A stretch of 64,000 bases of DNA, from the NCBI GenBank assembly GCA_951804985.1, contig OX638133.1:3740501-3804500 (forward strand). Direction: 5' to 3'. The DNA is from Dryomyza anilis. Its lineage: Eukaryota; Arthropoda; Insecta; Diptera; Dryomyzidae. Shown here piece after piece: positions 1 to 12,083 of the stretch. How positions within the stretch are numbered: the stretch's first letter is position 1; each line of letters opens with the position of its first letter. Both the position numbers and the translations under genes were made by a program. A model generated the notes under the pieces. That model did not search any database. It worked only from the letters and a program-made list of their open reading frames with translations, and had not been told where the DNA came from.

Positions 1-1505
1 TAAATTGCGAAAATTATAAATAAAATTGAGATTTTCCATTTGTAATTGAGAAAATTTCGAATGAAATAGAGATTTTTCTATTGAAATTGAGAAAATTCCA
101 AATAAAATTGAGATTTTTCCATATGAAATTGGAACATTTAAAATGAAATATAGATTTTCCATTTAGAATTGATCATATTCCAAATTAAAATGAGTTTTTC
201 CATTTAAAATTCAGATTTTTATATTCAAATTTACAAAATTCCAAATGAAATTGAGATTTTTCTATGAAAATTGATAACATTTCAAATGAAATTTAAAATT
301 GAGAACATTTCGAATGAATATGAGATTTTCCATTTTCAATTCAGAAAATTCCAAATAAAATTGAGATTTTCTTCTTAAAATTGGAACATTTCAAAAAAAT
401 TTGATATTTTCCATTTGAAATTGACAAACTTCCAAATAAAAATTAGAATTTATTATTCCTATTTACAAAATTCCAAATAAAATTCACATTTTCAATTTGA
501 AATTATTAAAATTCCAAATGACATTGAGATTTTTCAATTACCTTCGGAAAATTCAAAATGAAATTGAGATTTCCCATTTAAAGTTCAGAAAATTCAAAAT
601 GAAATGAGAAATTCGAAAATTTTGATATTTTCCAATTGAAATTTTTGTCATTTCAAATGAAATTAAGAACATTCTAAATGAAATTCAGATTTTCCTATTG
701 AAATTGACAACATTCCAAATAAAATTGATATTTTCCATTTGAAATTGAGAACATTTCAAATGAAATTGAGGAAATTCTAAATGAAATTAATTTTTTTCTC
801 TTAAAATTGACAAAATTCCAAATAAAATTTTGATTTTCCATTTGAAATTTAGAAATTTACGAATAAAATTGAGATTTTCCATTTGAAATTGAGAAAATTT
901 CGAATGAAATGAGAAATTCGAAAAATTTGATATTTTCCAATTGAAATTTTTGTCATTTCAAATGAAATTGAGAACATTCTAAATGAAATTCAGATTTTCC
1001 TATTGAAATTGACAACATTCCAAATAAAATTGATATTTTCGATTTGAAATTGAGAACATTTCAAATGAAATATAGATTTTTCATTTGGAATTGATAAAAT
1101 TCCAAATTAAAATGAGATTTTCCTATTGAAATTAAGAAAAATCAAAATGAAATGAGGAATTCTAAAAATTTTGATATTTCCCATTTGAAATTTTGAACAG
1201 TTCAAATGAAATTGAGAAAATTCTAAATGAAATTAATTTTTTTCTCTTAAAATTGACAAAATTCCAAATAAAATTTTGATTTTCCATTTGAAATCGAGAA
1301 AATTTCGAATGAAATTGAGATTTTCCATATGAAATTGAAAAAATTTCGAATGAAATTGAGATTTTCCATATGAAATTGAGAAAATTTCAAATGAAATTCA
1401 GATTTTCGTATCAAAATTGACAAAATTTCAAAAGGAAAATGTGATTTACCTATTGCACTTGACAAAAACTCCAAATAAAATTAGGATTTTAAATTAAAAA
1501 ATTAC
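1..1505. repeat. AT-rich minisatellite in a dymeclin intron
   Basis: A degenerate tandem array with a period of about 41 bp, made of two related half-units of about 20 bp. One half has the form GAAATTGAGATTTTCCATNT, the other GAAATTGAGAAAATTTCRAA. A longer block of about 305 bp is repeated (roughly 600-735 against 905-1045), so there is higher-order structure. It ends just before the polypyrimidine tract of the first visible dymeclin exon, so it probably lies in the preceding intron. The short reading frames inside it are repeat artefacts. Confidence 0.85.
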
Positions 1506-1567
1506 AAATGAAATGCTTAATCGCTTCATAACCGATTCGCTGCAATTTTTTTTTGTCTATCACACAG

Positions 1568-3040
1568 ATGCTAAAGAACATCAGCTGGTACACGGAACGC
1601 ACCATCTCAGAAATATCATTGGGCGGCCTACTCATTCTCGTCGTCATTCGCACCATTCAGTACAACATGCTGAAGATGCGCGACAAATATCTGCACACCA
1701 ATTGTCTGGCGGCGCTGGCCAATATGTCCGGCCAGTTTCGTGCACTGCATCCGTATGTGGCGCAACGTTTAATTTCGCTCTTCGAGACATTGGCGCGCAA
1801 ACATACACGCCTCGATGCACAGCTCAAGGAACCGGTGAATAGTGCCGTCTTCGTCAATGTGGCCACAACGCCCGAGGATATGTTACAGGATCTCAGCGTC
1901 CTGGAGGAGGTGCTGCGCATGGTACTCGAAATATTGAATTCTTGCCTTTCCAATCAGTTGGTCTATTGTCCGAATCTGGTCTATACGCTGCTCTACAAGC
2001 GCAGCGTCTTTGAGGGTTTTCGCAGTCATCATGCGTTTCAGGACATCATACAGAACATCGATATGGTATAGTGGTTGACATTGGTTGTATTGAGTTTCTA
2101 ATATTATAGTTGATGATGTTTACAGGTTGTCGGCTTCTTTTCGTCACGCCTGCAACGTGTGCAGGAACAGCGCGGTGAACTGGGCGTCACTGAGGTTTTC
2201 GAGGTTATATCGAAGGGTGCCAGTCAGTGGTCCAGCGATCGATTGAGGGTATGTATTACAAAATTTGATTTATCGGCTACCTCTTTTTCTAAGAACTGCA
2301 CGGTTCCGGTACAAAAAGTTTTGTCAGCTGATTTCGTTTCGTGTGTTGATAGGGCATATTTTCAAAATGAGAACCGATGTTAAAAAGTTACTAATTTTGA
2401 TCGTTAGTTTAAACTATGCGCTGCATATTCATAAATCATTTTTTAATTTATCATTTCATCCTAAATGCTAAAAAATCATCTAAAAAATTGATGAACAAAA
2501 TTAAAAAAAATCGAGTTTAGATTCAAATATCTTGAAAACATATCGTAGTATTAGCATTTATTGATATACTATAATTAGTCTTGACAATTAAAAGAAAAAT
2601 TGCGTTTAAAGTTTTTTGAGAAACGGGTTTTCAACAGAACTATGTTTCTTTTATTAAAAAAAGTGGTTGAGAAGGGACTAAAGTTTTGATAGCAATTTTC
2701 AAAAAAACGATACGTAATAGTAAAAAACTGAGTATGCAGTCAAAATCAGCAACCACAAATTATATAGAATTGATGTATGGGATGTCCATGGGAAATATTT
2801 GTTTCGTTTCTAAAACCTTTTTCGAAAACTATGTTCGTTTCATTTATACAGCTTTATTTACTTTTTGTTTAACCTTTTTATTTCCCGCAGAAATTCCCCG
2901 ATTTAAAGTTCAAGTATGTCGAGGAGGATGCGCCCGAAGAGTTTTTCATTCCATATGTCTGGACGCTGGTCTGCAAATACGGCTGCGTGCACTTTAGCTC
3001 GGAAAGTATTAAAGGTGTGACCACTGAGATAACCTGCTAA
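1568..3040 (+). CDS. DYM: Dymeclin, last three coding exons (5' part outside window)
   Basis: Dymeclin is a conserved Golgi-associated protein needed for normal secretory traffic. Three exons join in frame: 1568-2065 (acceptor CACACAG, donor GTATAG), 2126-2248 (acceptor TTTACAG, donor GTATGT) and 2891-3040 (acceptor CCCGCAG, stop TAA). They encode the last 256 or so residues; vertebrate dymeclin has about 670. I recognised family hallmarks such as [35 protein letters not shown] and [12 protein letters not shown]. The exon opens with ATG, but that methionine matches an internal family position, so it is not the start codon; 5' exons lie to the left of the window. The final 20 residues or so, after YVWTLV, do not resemble the vertebrate tail I know and may have diverged. 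The introns are 60 and 642 nt. Confidence 0.94.
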
Positions 3041-3855
3041 TATTTGCTAGCGACTGCAACGTCGTTTACCGCTGTTTTGACTTTAAGGCATTATAGTGCT
3101 AAACACCAACTGACTTCACAGACACCCACACATTTACTCTATGACTAGTTTAAGTTGTTTAATTGTGCGGCTTCTTAAAGACCCCAATTAATATCTATAT
3201 ACATAGCAAACACATTTAAGGGGTGCGTCGCGTCGACAGTTGCAGAGACTGTTTATGCTTTTAATTAGTTTTATGCAAAAATTTAAATCTTTTTTTAAAA
3301 AACCTCTATTATTTCTCAATGTGCATCTAGCCAAGCTGCTGTTGCAGTTGAACATATTACAAGAATACCAACAACTTGTCTCCGTTGTAATTGTATAGAA
3401 AAATTCAAAATGCAAAACCGCCGAGCAGGCTGCAATTAAAAAATAAAAATATATTTAGAGGCGCATAAAAAAAATGGAAAAAATTTAAAAAATGTAAAAA
3501 ACCAAGAGAAACGTTACCATTATTGTACCAATTGATGTTTGTTTAAACGAATTATAAGTACATAAGTAAATGTTAACAGAGAGTACATAAATAATATTTT
3601 GCTATGCTGAGGCGTGTAAACAATAATAAACTTTATAATATATGTATCAAATTATATAGAACCTATAAATCATGTATGTATTTATATTATACACTAAATC
3701 AATTAACTAACTACTAAATCTTTCAAAATCTTATCCAGAAACTCTATTCAATTGTATGAACTATTCGAAACAAAGCATTTTAAGTTATATAAAAACTGTA
3801 TAAACAAATTTTAATTTTATGATGATAATAAAAATTTGCAATATTTAAATTGATA
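3041..3855 (+). other. Dymeclin 3' UTR with candidate poly(A) signals
   Basis: No coding sequence is visible after the dymeclin stop. AATAAA hexamers lie at 3442-3447, 3625-3630 and 3827-3832, any of which could direct 3' end formation. I cannot tell which is used. Confidence 0.5.
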
Positions 3856-4527
3856 TTCAAATTGCGCTGTATTATGTTCTTTTTTGTGGAATTATTTATG
3901 CGGGAATTTTGGAAGAATCAAGTTTCGGCTTTCAATCACGGAAAAAAATACAACAAAATGAATTAATCAAATTTTATTTAAATAATAAAGTTTAGTTATT
4001 TTTAAATAAAAACTTTAATTGTTTTTAATGCAATTTTTTTAATATTAAATAAAGTAAGTGTATATAAAAAAATTAATACAAATGAAGTAAAACTTAACTA
4101 GGTGGCAGCGCCAATTTCAACAATCACCAATTCGCATTCGAAAAGTCGAAAATTCAAAGCTCATTTGGTTGGTGAAGTGGGAAAATAACCTTTTGTTCCT
4201 CGAATTGCGTTGATGTGCGGTTCGTGTCGCGACTAAAACAGAATTCTAAGAAATAATATTTTTTACCAAACATATTTAAATTTTTTTTAAATAATAAACA
4301 TCTAATGTACATCTAATATTTTTATTTTATATATACAAATCTTCGAAAATTATAAAAATGTTGATCGTTAAAAATTGTCTATTAAAAATGTATGGTCTTT
4401 ATTTTATCTAAATTACATAAGTTTATTTTATTTTATTATACTTTCCGCTGGTTGAAAGTTATAAATACCAATGTATTTTTAAATGAAGCGTTTGAGTTTT
4501 CTAAAAGCTATTCTATGACATTCTTCC
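3856..4527. other. AT-rich intergenic sequence
   Basis: No gene, RNA or clear repeat is visible. A less AT-rich patch at about 4100-4240 has no recognisable motif. Confidence 0.5.
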
Positions 4528-5655
4528 AGAATCCAGAATCCATCATTAGAGGATTATGATTTTATTCGAGATAAATCTTCCCAAGGAGTTGGAATTGCTA
4601 TTAAAAACTCATATAATTATCATAGTATTTCCATTCCTGGTTTATTATTCCCAAATAAATTTATAGAAGTCAAATTATTAGTAAATGGTTTCATCAAACA
4701 TTTTTTATTTGGATCAATTTATTTTCCGTGCAATTTCTGTTCATCGTCAATTTTCTCTGGATTAACAAATTTAGCTAATTTTGCTAAAAACTATGATGGT
4801 ACATTTATAGGAGGTGACCTAAATTCAAAAAATCGTACTTGGGGTGATACTATCGACAATTGTAATGGTAAAAATTTATTAAATTGGCTACAAAACTTTA
4901 GTCTAGATTTTTCAAGAATTTCAGATAGTAAGCCATCTTTTCCGCTTGGATCATCATTTCTTGATCATTTTTTAATAAGTTCAAACTTGTTGGACCTAGT
5001 TAATCCAAATTTCTCAGTTTGCAGCCAGTTACAATATCACCATCTATGTCTAATAAATTTGAAATTCTTGAACGAAAAGTTTTAAGACTCTGTATCGACA
5101 GAAACTTTGAATCATATGTTAAACGATTCTCCAACAACTACATTTACAGTACTTCTTTTGTAAATCCTCTATGTAAATATGCTCTTTATTTGCTTGAAAG
5201 ATTCATTAAAGGAGTTTCTCTCCATGATAATTATTTAATAAAACAGGTGTTTGATTCACAAAAAACGACAAATTGGTCTACTTCGTATTACCTTTCTCCT
5301 ATTGGTCTTATTAATGAGGCAATTGCTACGGAAATGGATTTTACTACCCCACTTTTACCTGATTTTTACAAAAATGCTTCTCCCAACACAAATCGAGGTT
5401 AATCTTAAAAATAACTTTTTATATAAAAATAAAAATTCTTAAAAAAAAAAAGAAACAAAAAAAAAAAAAAAAGTTTGTTCATTTAATCCAATAATGTTAT
5501 AAATTTAATTATATATTATTATTAGTTTAAGTTATTTTTATGCGTAGTTCTAAGTTTTTTATTTTAGTTTTAAGACCAAAAAAATGTGGGAAAATAAATT
5601 GTACATTGTAAAAGTTCGAAAAGACTCAATAAAATACTTTACTTTACTTTACTTT
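4528..5655 (+). mobile_element. Internally deleted non-LTR retrotransposon
   Basis: From about 4540 to 5010 one frame encodes part of an apurinic-type endonuclease domain, with the motif GGDLNSKNRTWG and a later SFLDHFLIS segment. At about 5010-5030 the frame switches to a second frame (ending 5402) that resembles the C-terminal tail of a retrotransposon ORF2 (LERKVLRLCI..., then a stop). The reverse transcriptase that should lie between is missing, so the copy is dead. An A-rich stretch at 5436-5472 is followed by a 3' end with AATAAA and a short ACTTT repeat tail (about 5633-5653). A possible target duplication is ATTTTTAAATG near 4475 against ATTTTTAAAATG just after 5653, but it is imperfect. 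The clade is not assigned. Confidence 0.75.
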
Positions 5656-6260
5656 GATTTTTAAAATGCTCCACTAAAAAAACAAGATGTTTATGAGAGT
5701 CTTGCTTCAACTATCTGTTTAAATTTACGCCTTGTAGCAAATATTCAAACATCCCATAAGTTTTAATAAAGTTGCAGCAAAACTATGAATATTTTTTAAA
5801 TATGACATATATGCAGATATTTACGAGATGTTTGCCACAACAGCAATGAAAATTGAGATATTTACAGTTGACTGATAGCAAACATCCTGAGTTCTTGGAC
5901 ATTTGCTGCAAAACTTTTGAAGCATTTTGACATTTGACTACTATAAAAAAGGAAAATTAAGTAAATCAAATAGTGTAAAAAAGTGCCAACTCAAATATTA
6001 CATTTTATTGGTAAAAGTGAAAATAAAATATCCTATGATTTAAATTATCAACACGTGATGGAAAATATTTCTTTTCAGAGTTTACTTTGATGACAGCATC
6101 ACCTGTAGGACTTGATTCTCTGCGAAAAAATCTTAAGTCGTTGTACAATTTTACCTTCGAAGGATTTATAAAGACGATGACGATTTATAACCAGGATACT
6201 GTTTTAATTCTAGAATAAATATATATTTGACTCATTTTCTTTCAATTCAATAAAAATTAC
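5656..6260. other. AT-rich intergenic sequence
   Basis: No gene seen. Short words such as AAACATC recur in both orientations at 5680-5900, which may be remnants of a small inverted-repeat element, but I could not define its ends. Confidence 0.4.
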
Positions 6261-6272
6261 TACGCGAATTCT

Positions 6273-6502
6273 TCGACAACCAAGTCCAAACGATATTAAA
6301 TAGATGAACCCTAACCATATAATCAGTTTTTTAACTGAGATAGGCTTGACGGACATACTATAGAACTATTAAAACCAGAACCCCCTATAAATAGTATAGG
6401 AAGATGCCACAGCTGAGAATGCCTTCAGTTATGGTATCAAGCGGGGCACAATAGATCTATTTAGGTCGCAGTGCATTACCCCGAAGCAATAATAAATAAT
6501 AA
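6273..6502 (+). mobile_element. Short 5'-truncated retroposon with 12-bp target duplication
   Basis: A 230 bp insert ends in an AATAATAAATAATAA tail and is flanked by exact 12-bp direct repeats TACGCGAATTCT at 6261-6272 and 6503-6514. The tail plus long target duplication is the signature of target-primed reverse transcription. The body has no coding capacity and is probably the 3' UTR of a 5'-truncated non-LTR element or a short non-autonomous element. Confidence 0.75.
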
Positions 6503-6514
6503 TACGCGAATTCT

Positions 6515-7030
6515 AATGGAGTACCTTTTCCAAATATTCTTCAACTATCTTCCTATTTGTAAGATGTTTAATTGATGTATTCTATAAATAATCGTAAATT
6601 TGAAAGATGGTTGCTAGCAATATATATCGTATTTGACGAATACTTGAGAGATGGTTGTGTCAAAGACGATCTAAATAAATTGTAAATCACTTGATATTTA
6701 GGGCTGTGATCTTTCTGGCGTATACTTTGGATAGAGTACGGAAATTAAACTGTGAGTAACACTTTTTTATCATAAATTATCATAATTATGCTTCGATTTG
6801 AGAAGAAAATTGAATAAATTATTATTTTATGCACACTATTTATCATCAATTTAACAATTTATCTTAATTTCACAAAATACGACAGCAAAAAAAAAATGCC
6901 TCAGCGCTACTCTCAAATACAACACTTGTGTTATTTCACTTTTATAAGGGATGCAACAACAAATTGACGTTTCTGTGTTATTGTATCGTATATATGGTAC
7001 AAATACCATTCGTAAATACGACGAACTGTG
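6515..7030. other. AT-rich intergenic sequence
   Basis: No coding, RNA or clear repeat signal. Confidence 0.4.
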
Positions 7031-7035
7031 TATAA

Positions 7036-7280
7036 GGGTGTGTGCGAGTTCGACTAAATTGCTGACTAAACTAAATTTTGTCGGTAATGCAGCGTTTACT
7101 TTTCAATTTAGGACATTTTCGAGCAAACTAAATTGAACTGAATTTTAAGACAGTCAACAGACATATGATAATTGATTTACTAGGGATTTTAACAATTACC
7201 GGTTACCGAATGGCGATCGAAAGAAAACCCGTACAATTTAGTTTAGTCAGCAATTAAGACGAACTCGCTCGCACAAACCC
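7036..7280. mobile_element. Tourist-like MITE with about 45-bp terminal inverted repeats
   Basis: The left end (GGGTGTGTGCGAGTTCGACT, continuing to about 7078) and the right end (from about 7233 to GCACAAACCC) are inverted copies with a few mismatches; both contain AATTGCTGACTAAACTAAATT. The element is flanked by TAA on both sides in direct orientation. A GGG start and a TAA target site are typical of PIF/Harbinger-derived MITEs. There is no coding capacity. Confidence 0.65.
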
Positions 7281-7559
7281 TAAGTTAAATAATTGATTTA
7301 TATTGGTTAACCGAATAATCACACAGATCTAGTTAGTAGTGTGTGTATTTGCTAAAGTTCGTCTTTCGAAGTTAGCAAATCGAAATAATGCAAAAATATT
7401 ATTAAAAAAATATTTTGCTTTCGATTTTTGTTTAATTGATTGATTGATTGATACCGCACACAAAATTAATAAACCAATTCTTTTAAAAATTGTAGTTCAT
7501 ATTTAGAATAAAAAAATAAACAATTTTAAATAAAACTGAACTTTTTTATGTTTTTCGAT

Positions 7560-8200
7560 CTATATGTAAGACATTTAAAAAATGAATCTGAATACGAAAT
7601 TAGTAAAATGAAATATGTAGGTGAAATATGTAAATATTAATACGAAATTACAAAATATGTGAATATACGAAACAATGAGAAGAATCCGAATAGTCGAAAA
7701 TACGACAAGGCGTTTGAATCGATAAAAATACGCAAAATCTGAAATGGTAAAAAACGAATATGACAAAAATAAGAATATGTCCAAAATAAGAATAAAATGA
7801 CAAAAATAAGAATAAAGAATAAAAAATACGATATGAGCAAATATATAAAAATACAAAGTTTTCAAAATAGTGTGATAAAAATATGAAATATACAAAATCG
7901 CAGAATATACGAAAAATTCGATAATGCGAAATAGGTTAAAATACAAAACCAATAAAAAAACGTAAAATATAAAATAGGCAAAATTACGCAAAATTCCGAA
8001 AATACTAAATAAGGGGAAAATGTGTAAATACGAAATATACCTAAATGTGAAAAAGTAAAACTACGAAATAGGCGGACATATGCGAAAATACAAAAAAGTT
8101 GCAAATATGAAATACCCACAATTGTCAAAAATACGAAATTGTCGGACATGTCTAAAAATACAAAATAGACGAAAATACGATTTAGGCGCGAATATTGCTC
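7560..8200. repeat. Minisatellite of about 20-bp units, first block
   Basis: A degenerate tandem array built on variants of AAAATACGAAATATGCGAAA. Long reading frames on the minus strand here, rich in Phe, Tyr and Ile, are products of the repeat. A second block of the same array lies at 9180-9600. Confidence 0.8.
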
Positions 8201-8332
8201 ATACGCAGTGCCAAAAAAGAAATGAAAAGGCATACAACTAAAACTGAGAAAAATCACCAAATCAAAAAAAAAAAAAACGAGTTGGGAAAGTTAGGTCACA
8301 TGGGTAAGTTCGGTCACATGGGGTGAATTGTT

Positions 8333-9121
8333 ATAGTCGGTCGGGCCCGACTATGGAATACCCTACACCTTTGGTGGGGATATTAATGTGGGATATTTAA
8401 TTATATTACTTAATTTTAAAGATTTTAATTATACTGAACCTCCCCACCCTCAGAATATTATTCATATATCAGAAATTTACGTCTTATATCCCCATAAATT
8501 AAAAAAATTATATAAAAGTATAAAAAAACTAATAAAAAAAAAATAGAAACATAAAATCGGACAGCGTCTATATTTAAAAGTTTGAAAGGCTAATATTTCA
8601 TAGATTTGATTTTAATAATTTACGGTTCAAATTTCCACAGTGAAAACCCGGGAAATAATGACAAAAGAAATGTGTGCGGATCACGCCCATTTTTGGACCA
8701 CATACTTTTAGATGAATTATAACAATATGTTTTAAATTTTATAACTATATCTTGAATACTTTTCGAGTTATTAGTTCCTAAAGAGTTATATAAAAATTAC
8801 TTGTATGGGAGGTGGACGTGTCCGTTGACCGATTTGGTTCATTTTCAAACTCATTGCCTACTTTTGGCTAAAAAATATTCTGACAAAATTTCATCGAATT
8901 CTGACAAGTATTTCTCAAGTTTTCTCGTATACGGACAGCAAGACAGACAGACGGACAGACGGACAGACAGACAGACAGACAGACGGACATAGCTAAACGG
9001 ACTCGGGTAGTGATGCTGATCAAGAATATATATACTTTTCCATACCGGACACGCCTTCTAAGGGGCGTTACAATATATGCACAAAGTTAATATACCCTGT
9101 ACCTCATAGGTGTAGGGTATA
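8333..9121 (+). mobile_element. Interspersed element with 5' hairpin and inverted ends
   Basis: It begins with a perfect hairpin (ATAGTCGG at 8333-8340 pairing with CCGACTAT at 8347-8354). The inner ends form a 13-bp inverted repeat, ATACCCTACACCT at 8358-8370 and AGGTGTAGGGTAT at 9108-9120. Near the 3' end there is a GACAGACGGACAG microsatellite (about 8936-8988), then ACATAGCTAAACGGACTCGG and GATCAAGAATATATATACTT, a core I recall from non-coding interspersed repeats of flies. A second copy is at 13926-14492 (minus) and 3' tails recur at about 47966-48013 and 48438-48473. Class unknown; no open frame supports a protein. Confidence 0.7.
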
Positions 9122-9179
9122 AAAAACAACGAACAGTGCTAATGACGTAAATATGTTGAACTCTCGATGGCACATATGA

Positions 9180-9600
9180 AAAATGCTTAAAATATGATAT
9201 AAGCAAAAAAATACAAAATGGGCGAAAATACGAAATAGGTGGACATTGAACAAAATACAAAATATGCGAAAATATGAAACCGAAGAAAATATGCAATGTC
9301 AAAGATACGAAATATGATAAATAAGCAGAAATAAGTCAAAATATGAAAAATATGTATTATGTTAAAAGGCGAAATAGACAAAAATACGAAATCTGCGGAA
9401 ATATCTGAAAATATGAAAAATAGTAAATCAAAATGATAAATACAAGATGAAAATACGAAATTTACTGAAATGGCGAAAATATGAAATATGCGAAAATACG
9501 AAAGAGGTGGTAATACGAAATATTCGTAATAGCAAAAAATTCGAAATTATCGGAACTATCTGAAAATACAAAAAATATAAAATATGCAAAAATAAAAAAA
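9180..9600. repeat. Minisatellite of about 20-bp units, second block
   Basis: The same CGAAATATGCGAAAATA-type array as at 7560-8200. Both blocks are followed by the same single-copy flank (TCATACGCAGTGYCAA then AAAAATCACCA) at about 8199 and 9611, and a CTAATGACGTAAATAT segment recurs at 9140 and about 9720, so array and flank were duplicated together. Confidence 0.75.
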
Positions 9601-9809
9601 TAATAATTACTCATACGCAGTGTCAACATAGGAAAAAATGAAAAAAACTATAACTGAAAAAAATCACCATCAAATAAGTAAAATAAAAGAAAAAGAAAAC
9701 AACAAACAAGTGCTAATAAGAATGACGTAAATATTTTGTAGTTTTGTTTAGTACGCAATTAAAATTCAGTACTTATTGCATGCTATCGATGGCGCACACG
9801 AAAAACCCC

Positions 9810-10976
9810 ACGAACGAAAATTATTCAATTTACTAAATGAACTGAAGCATTAAATCAAAGATATCGAAGCGGTGGTTTAAGCAAATTTTTGTGTCTGTTG
9901 TTATTATTGTCCGACTGCCTGTCTGTCTTCATTTCGCTGTGTACGTGAATCATTCGAGCAGCAACTGAATAATTCCGCAATAATGTGTAGTACGGACAAA
10001 TTGTTTTTTTTGATTGTTTAAAAACAACATAAACGTGGGAAATCCCTGTATAAAATATAGTAAATTTATTTTAAAATATTTTTTTTATTTTGAAGATACA
10101 ACTGGCTACGTCTGCAGCGAACGTGCGTTGCATCGAGCATGCGTCGTTGCGCGCATGCGTAACGAGTAACGAGCGCATCTTCAACGTTCATCGTATGGTT
10201 TCGGCTGTGTCACGTTTTGCGGTTTATTAACTGGTTGCTGTTGTTGTGGTTGCTGTTGTGTTGTGTTGCTTTTTGTTGTTGTTGCTGTTGTCTCTCTGTT
10301 ATTGTGACTGACTTTCTTGCTATTGCTGCAATTTGTCTGTTGCAGCAATTACAAATTGTTTATTGCGCATACAGTCGTTGTTTATACAAGTTGTGGCCAC
10401 CTTTGGCACTAACACTGAATGCAGGTTAAAGCAGTTCATTGCCCGCGAGAAAGGGCTTCGAATCAGCCAATTGAATTTATAAATAAATAATTTTTGCATT
10501 TGAAATGCACACCCGCATGTGTGCTAAAGCCTAAAACAATAATAATAATAATAAAAAAGTTGAATGCGCTTTGTTTTGTTAGTTTGTTGCTAGTTTGCCA
10601 AATACATGCGAAGACCCCCATCCACTAATTGTAGGTTGCACTGAAATTAAGTAGCCATCATAATAATTAATGGCTGGATTTGTAACCAATTCAAATGCCG
10701 ACGCGTAACCAGGTAGAAGGCAGCAGTCGGGTTGAATGCACGATGTAAGTAATAGGCTGCGAGAGAAGAACAGTGGCTTAGAATTGTTAAATGCGTCGGC
10801 AGAGAAGATGAAATGAAACCAATAAAAGAAAAATGAAAAATAAACAATATTTGAGTAAATTAATAAAATTTTCAAATTTAAAAATAAAATTTTCAAATTT
10901 AAAAATAAAATTTGAACAATAATACATTGTTAATTGGTTGATTTAGCGATGTCCGTCGTTTGAAAATCACGTTTAG
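9810..10976. other. Intergenic sequence with GTT-rich low complexity
   Basis: A GTTGTTGCT-rich tract at about 10227-10340 gives a Cys/Leu-rich reading frame that I do not regard as a gene. TTTTCAAATTTAAAAATAAA is repeated in tandem at 10868-10912. No gene supported. Confidence 0.45.
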
Positions 10977-11880
10977 ATGAAAACAAGTCGAGCTAGATCA
11001 ATACGACGACTCTTACGAATACCCACACGTTTCAATTTGCTTAAGAAAAACAGCACATTTTCCGTAACTACGAAAAGAAGCATAAGTTCAGTTTCCCCAC
11101 GAAAACAATCACATTTTTATTATACCCTAAAAAAAGATATCAGTTTTATAGCCACGAAACGAAGTATAACTCTATTTTCGCCACGAAAAGAAACACTTTT
11201 ACATTTAGCTACGAAAAAAAGCTCATCTATCATTTAGCCAAGATTAAAAGCATATATATTTCTTCAAGAAAGTGATCCCAGTGGACTGTTTGTGCACAAA
11301 AGCAAACTTAGGTCATTGGGATTTAGCCAGAACCCACTTGCGTGATTGGACATTTTGTTGAAAAAATTTGTTCATTCGAATCCGAAATGAACAAATTTAA
11401 AAATAAAAAATTCCAAAGGAACAAATTTTTACAAAAAAAAGTCAAATGTCACAGTTCGGTTCAGGCAAATTCGAAAGGAAACATTTTTTCCAGTGACGCA
11501 AGTATGTTCTGGACAAATCGCACATACATGTGTTTCTATGTCTATTCGAACAGTTTCATCATACGAAAAGTTCCAATGACGCACATGGATGTGAATCTAT
11601 TATTCATTGGAACAGACACACCTGAAAACCTCGTCATCAATGTAAAATCAACAGTTTTAGTCAAATAATACTATCACCTCAATCATAACCACAAAAATGT
11701 ATATTGGGATATCTGTCTCAAAAACACATATATGCTTTTATTCGTGGTGAAATTAAAAATGCGCTTTTGTTCGTAGATAAAATATAAATGTGCTTCTATT
11801 CGTGGAGAAAACGAGAATGAGATTATTTTCGTGAATAAAATAATTTAATGCTTCTTTTCTTGGATAAAATAAACTTAATC
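10977..11880. mobile_element. Foldback-like element: inverted arrays of CACGAAAAGAA repeats
   Basis: The left arm (about 11010-11250) contains degenerate tandem copies of a 35-40 bp unit with CACGAAAAGAA or TACGAAAAGAAGC. The right arm (about 11725-11880) carries the same unit in reverse complement (GCTTTTGTTCGTAGATAAA, GTGCTTCTATTCGTGG). The arms flank a unique centre of about 470 bp. Long inverted arms made of internal tandem repeats are the hallmark of foldback-type transposons. The reading frames of 86 and 108 codons at 10977-11237 and 11342-11668 have no family I recognise; the first simply reads through the left arm. The outer ends are not precisely defined. Confidence 0.6.
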
Positions 11881-12083
11881 TTGTTTTAATGAAACATTTT
11901 TTTAATTTGCCGTTTTTGAAACGTGTAAGTTTTCGTAAGAGCCGCCGAATAATACTAAGAACTTAGATTACCTGTAGAAAATTTGCGTGATCGATTCATC
12001 TTTTGTACATCTACTCAGAAAATTGTTTCTTCAAATTAAAGAAAATTAACTTGAATTAGCGTGAAGGAAAAAACTTCTTCATA

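Noticed and set aside
1247..1474. A 75-codon frame in the first minisatellite
   Set aside because: Repeat artefact, with repeating SISFEIF-type words that follow the 41-bp unit.
7575..8260. Phe/Tyr-rich minus-strand frames of 130 or more codons that look like membrane proteins
   Set aside because: They lie entirely in the CGAAATATGCGAAAATA minisatellite and its flank; the hydrophobic composition comes from the AT-rich repeat.
10217..10429. A Cys-rich 70-codon frame
   Set aside because: The Cys run comes from a TGTTGTTGTTGC low-complexity tract.
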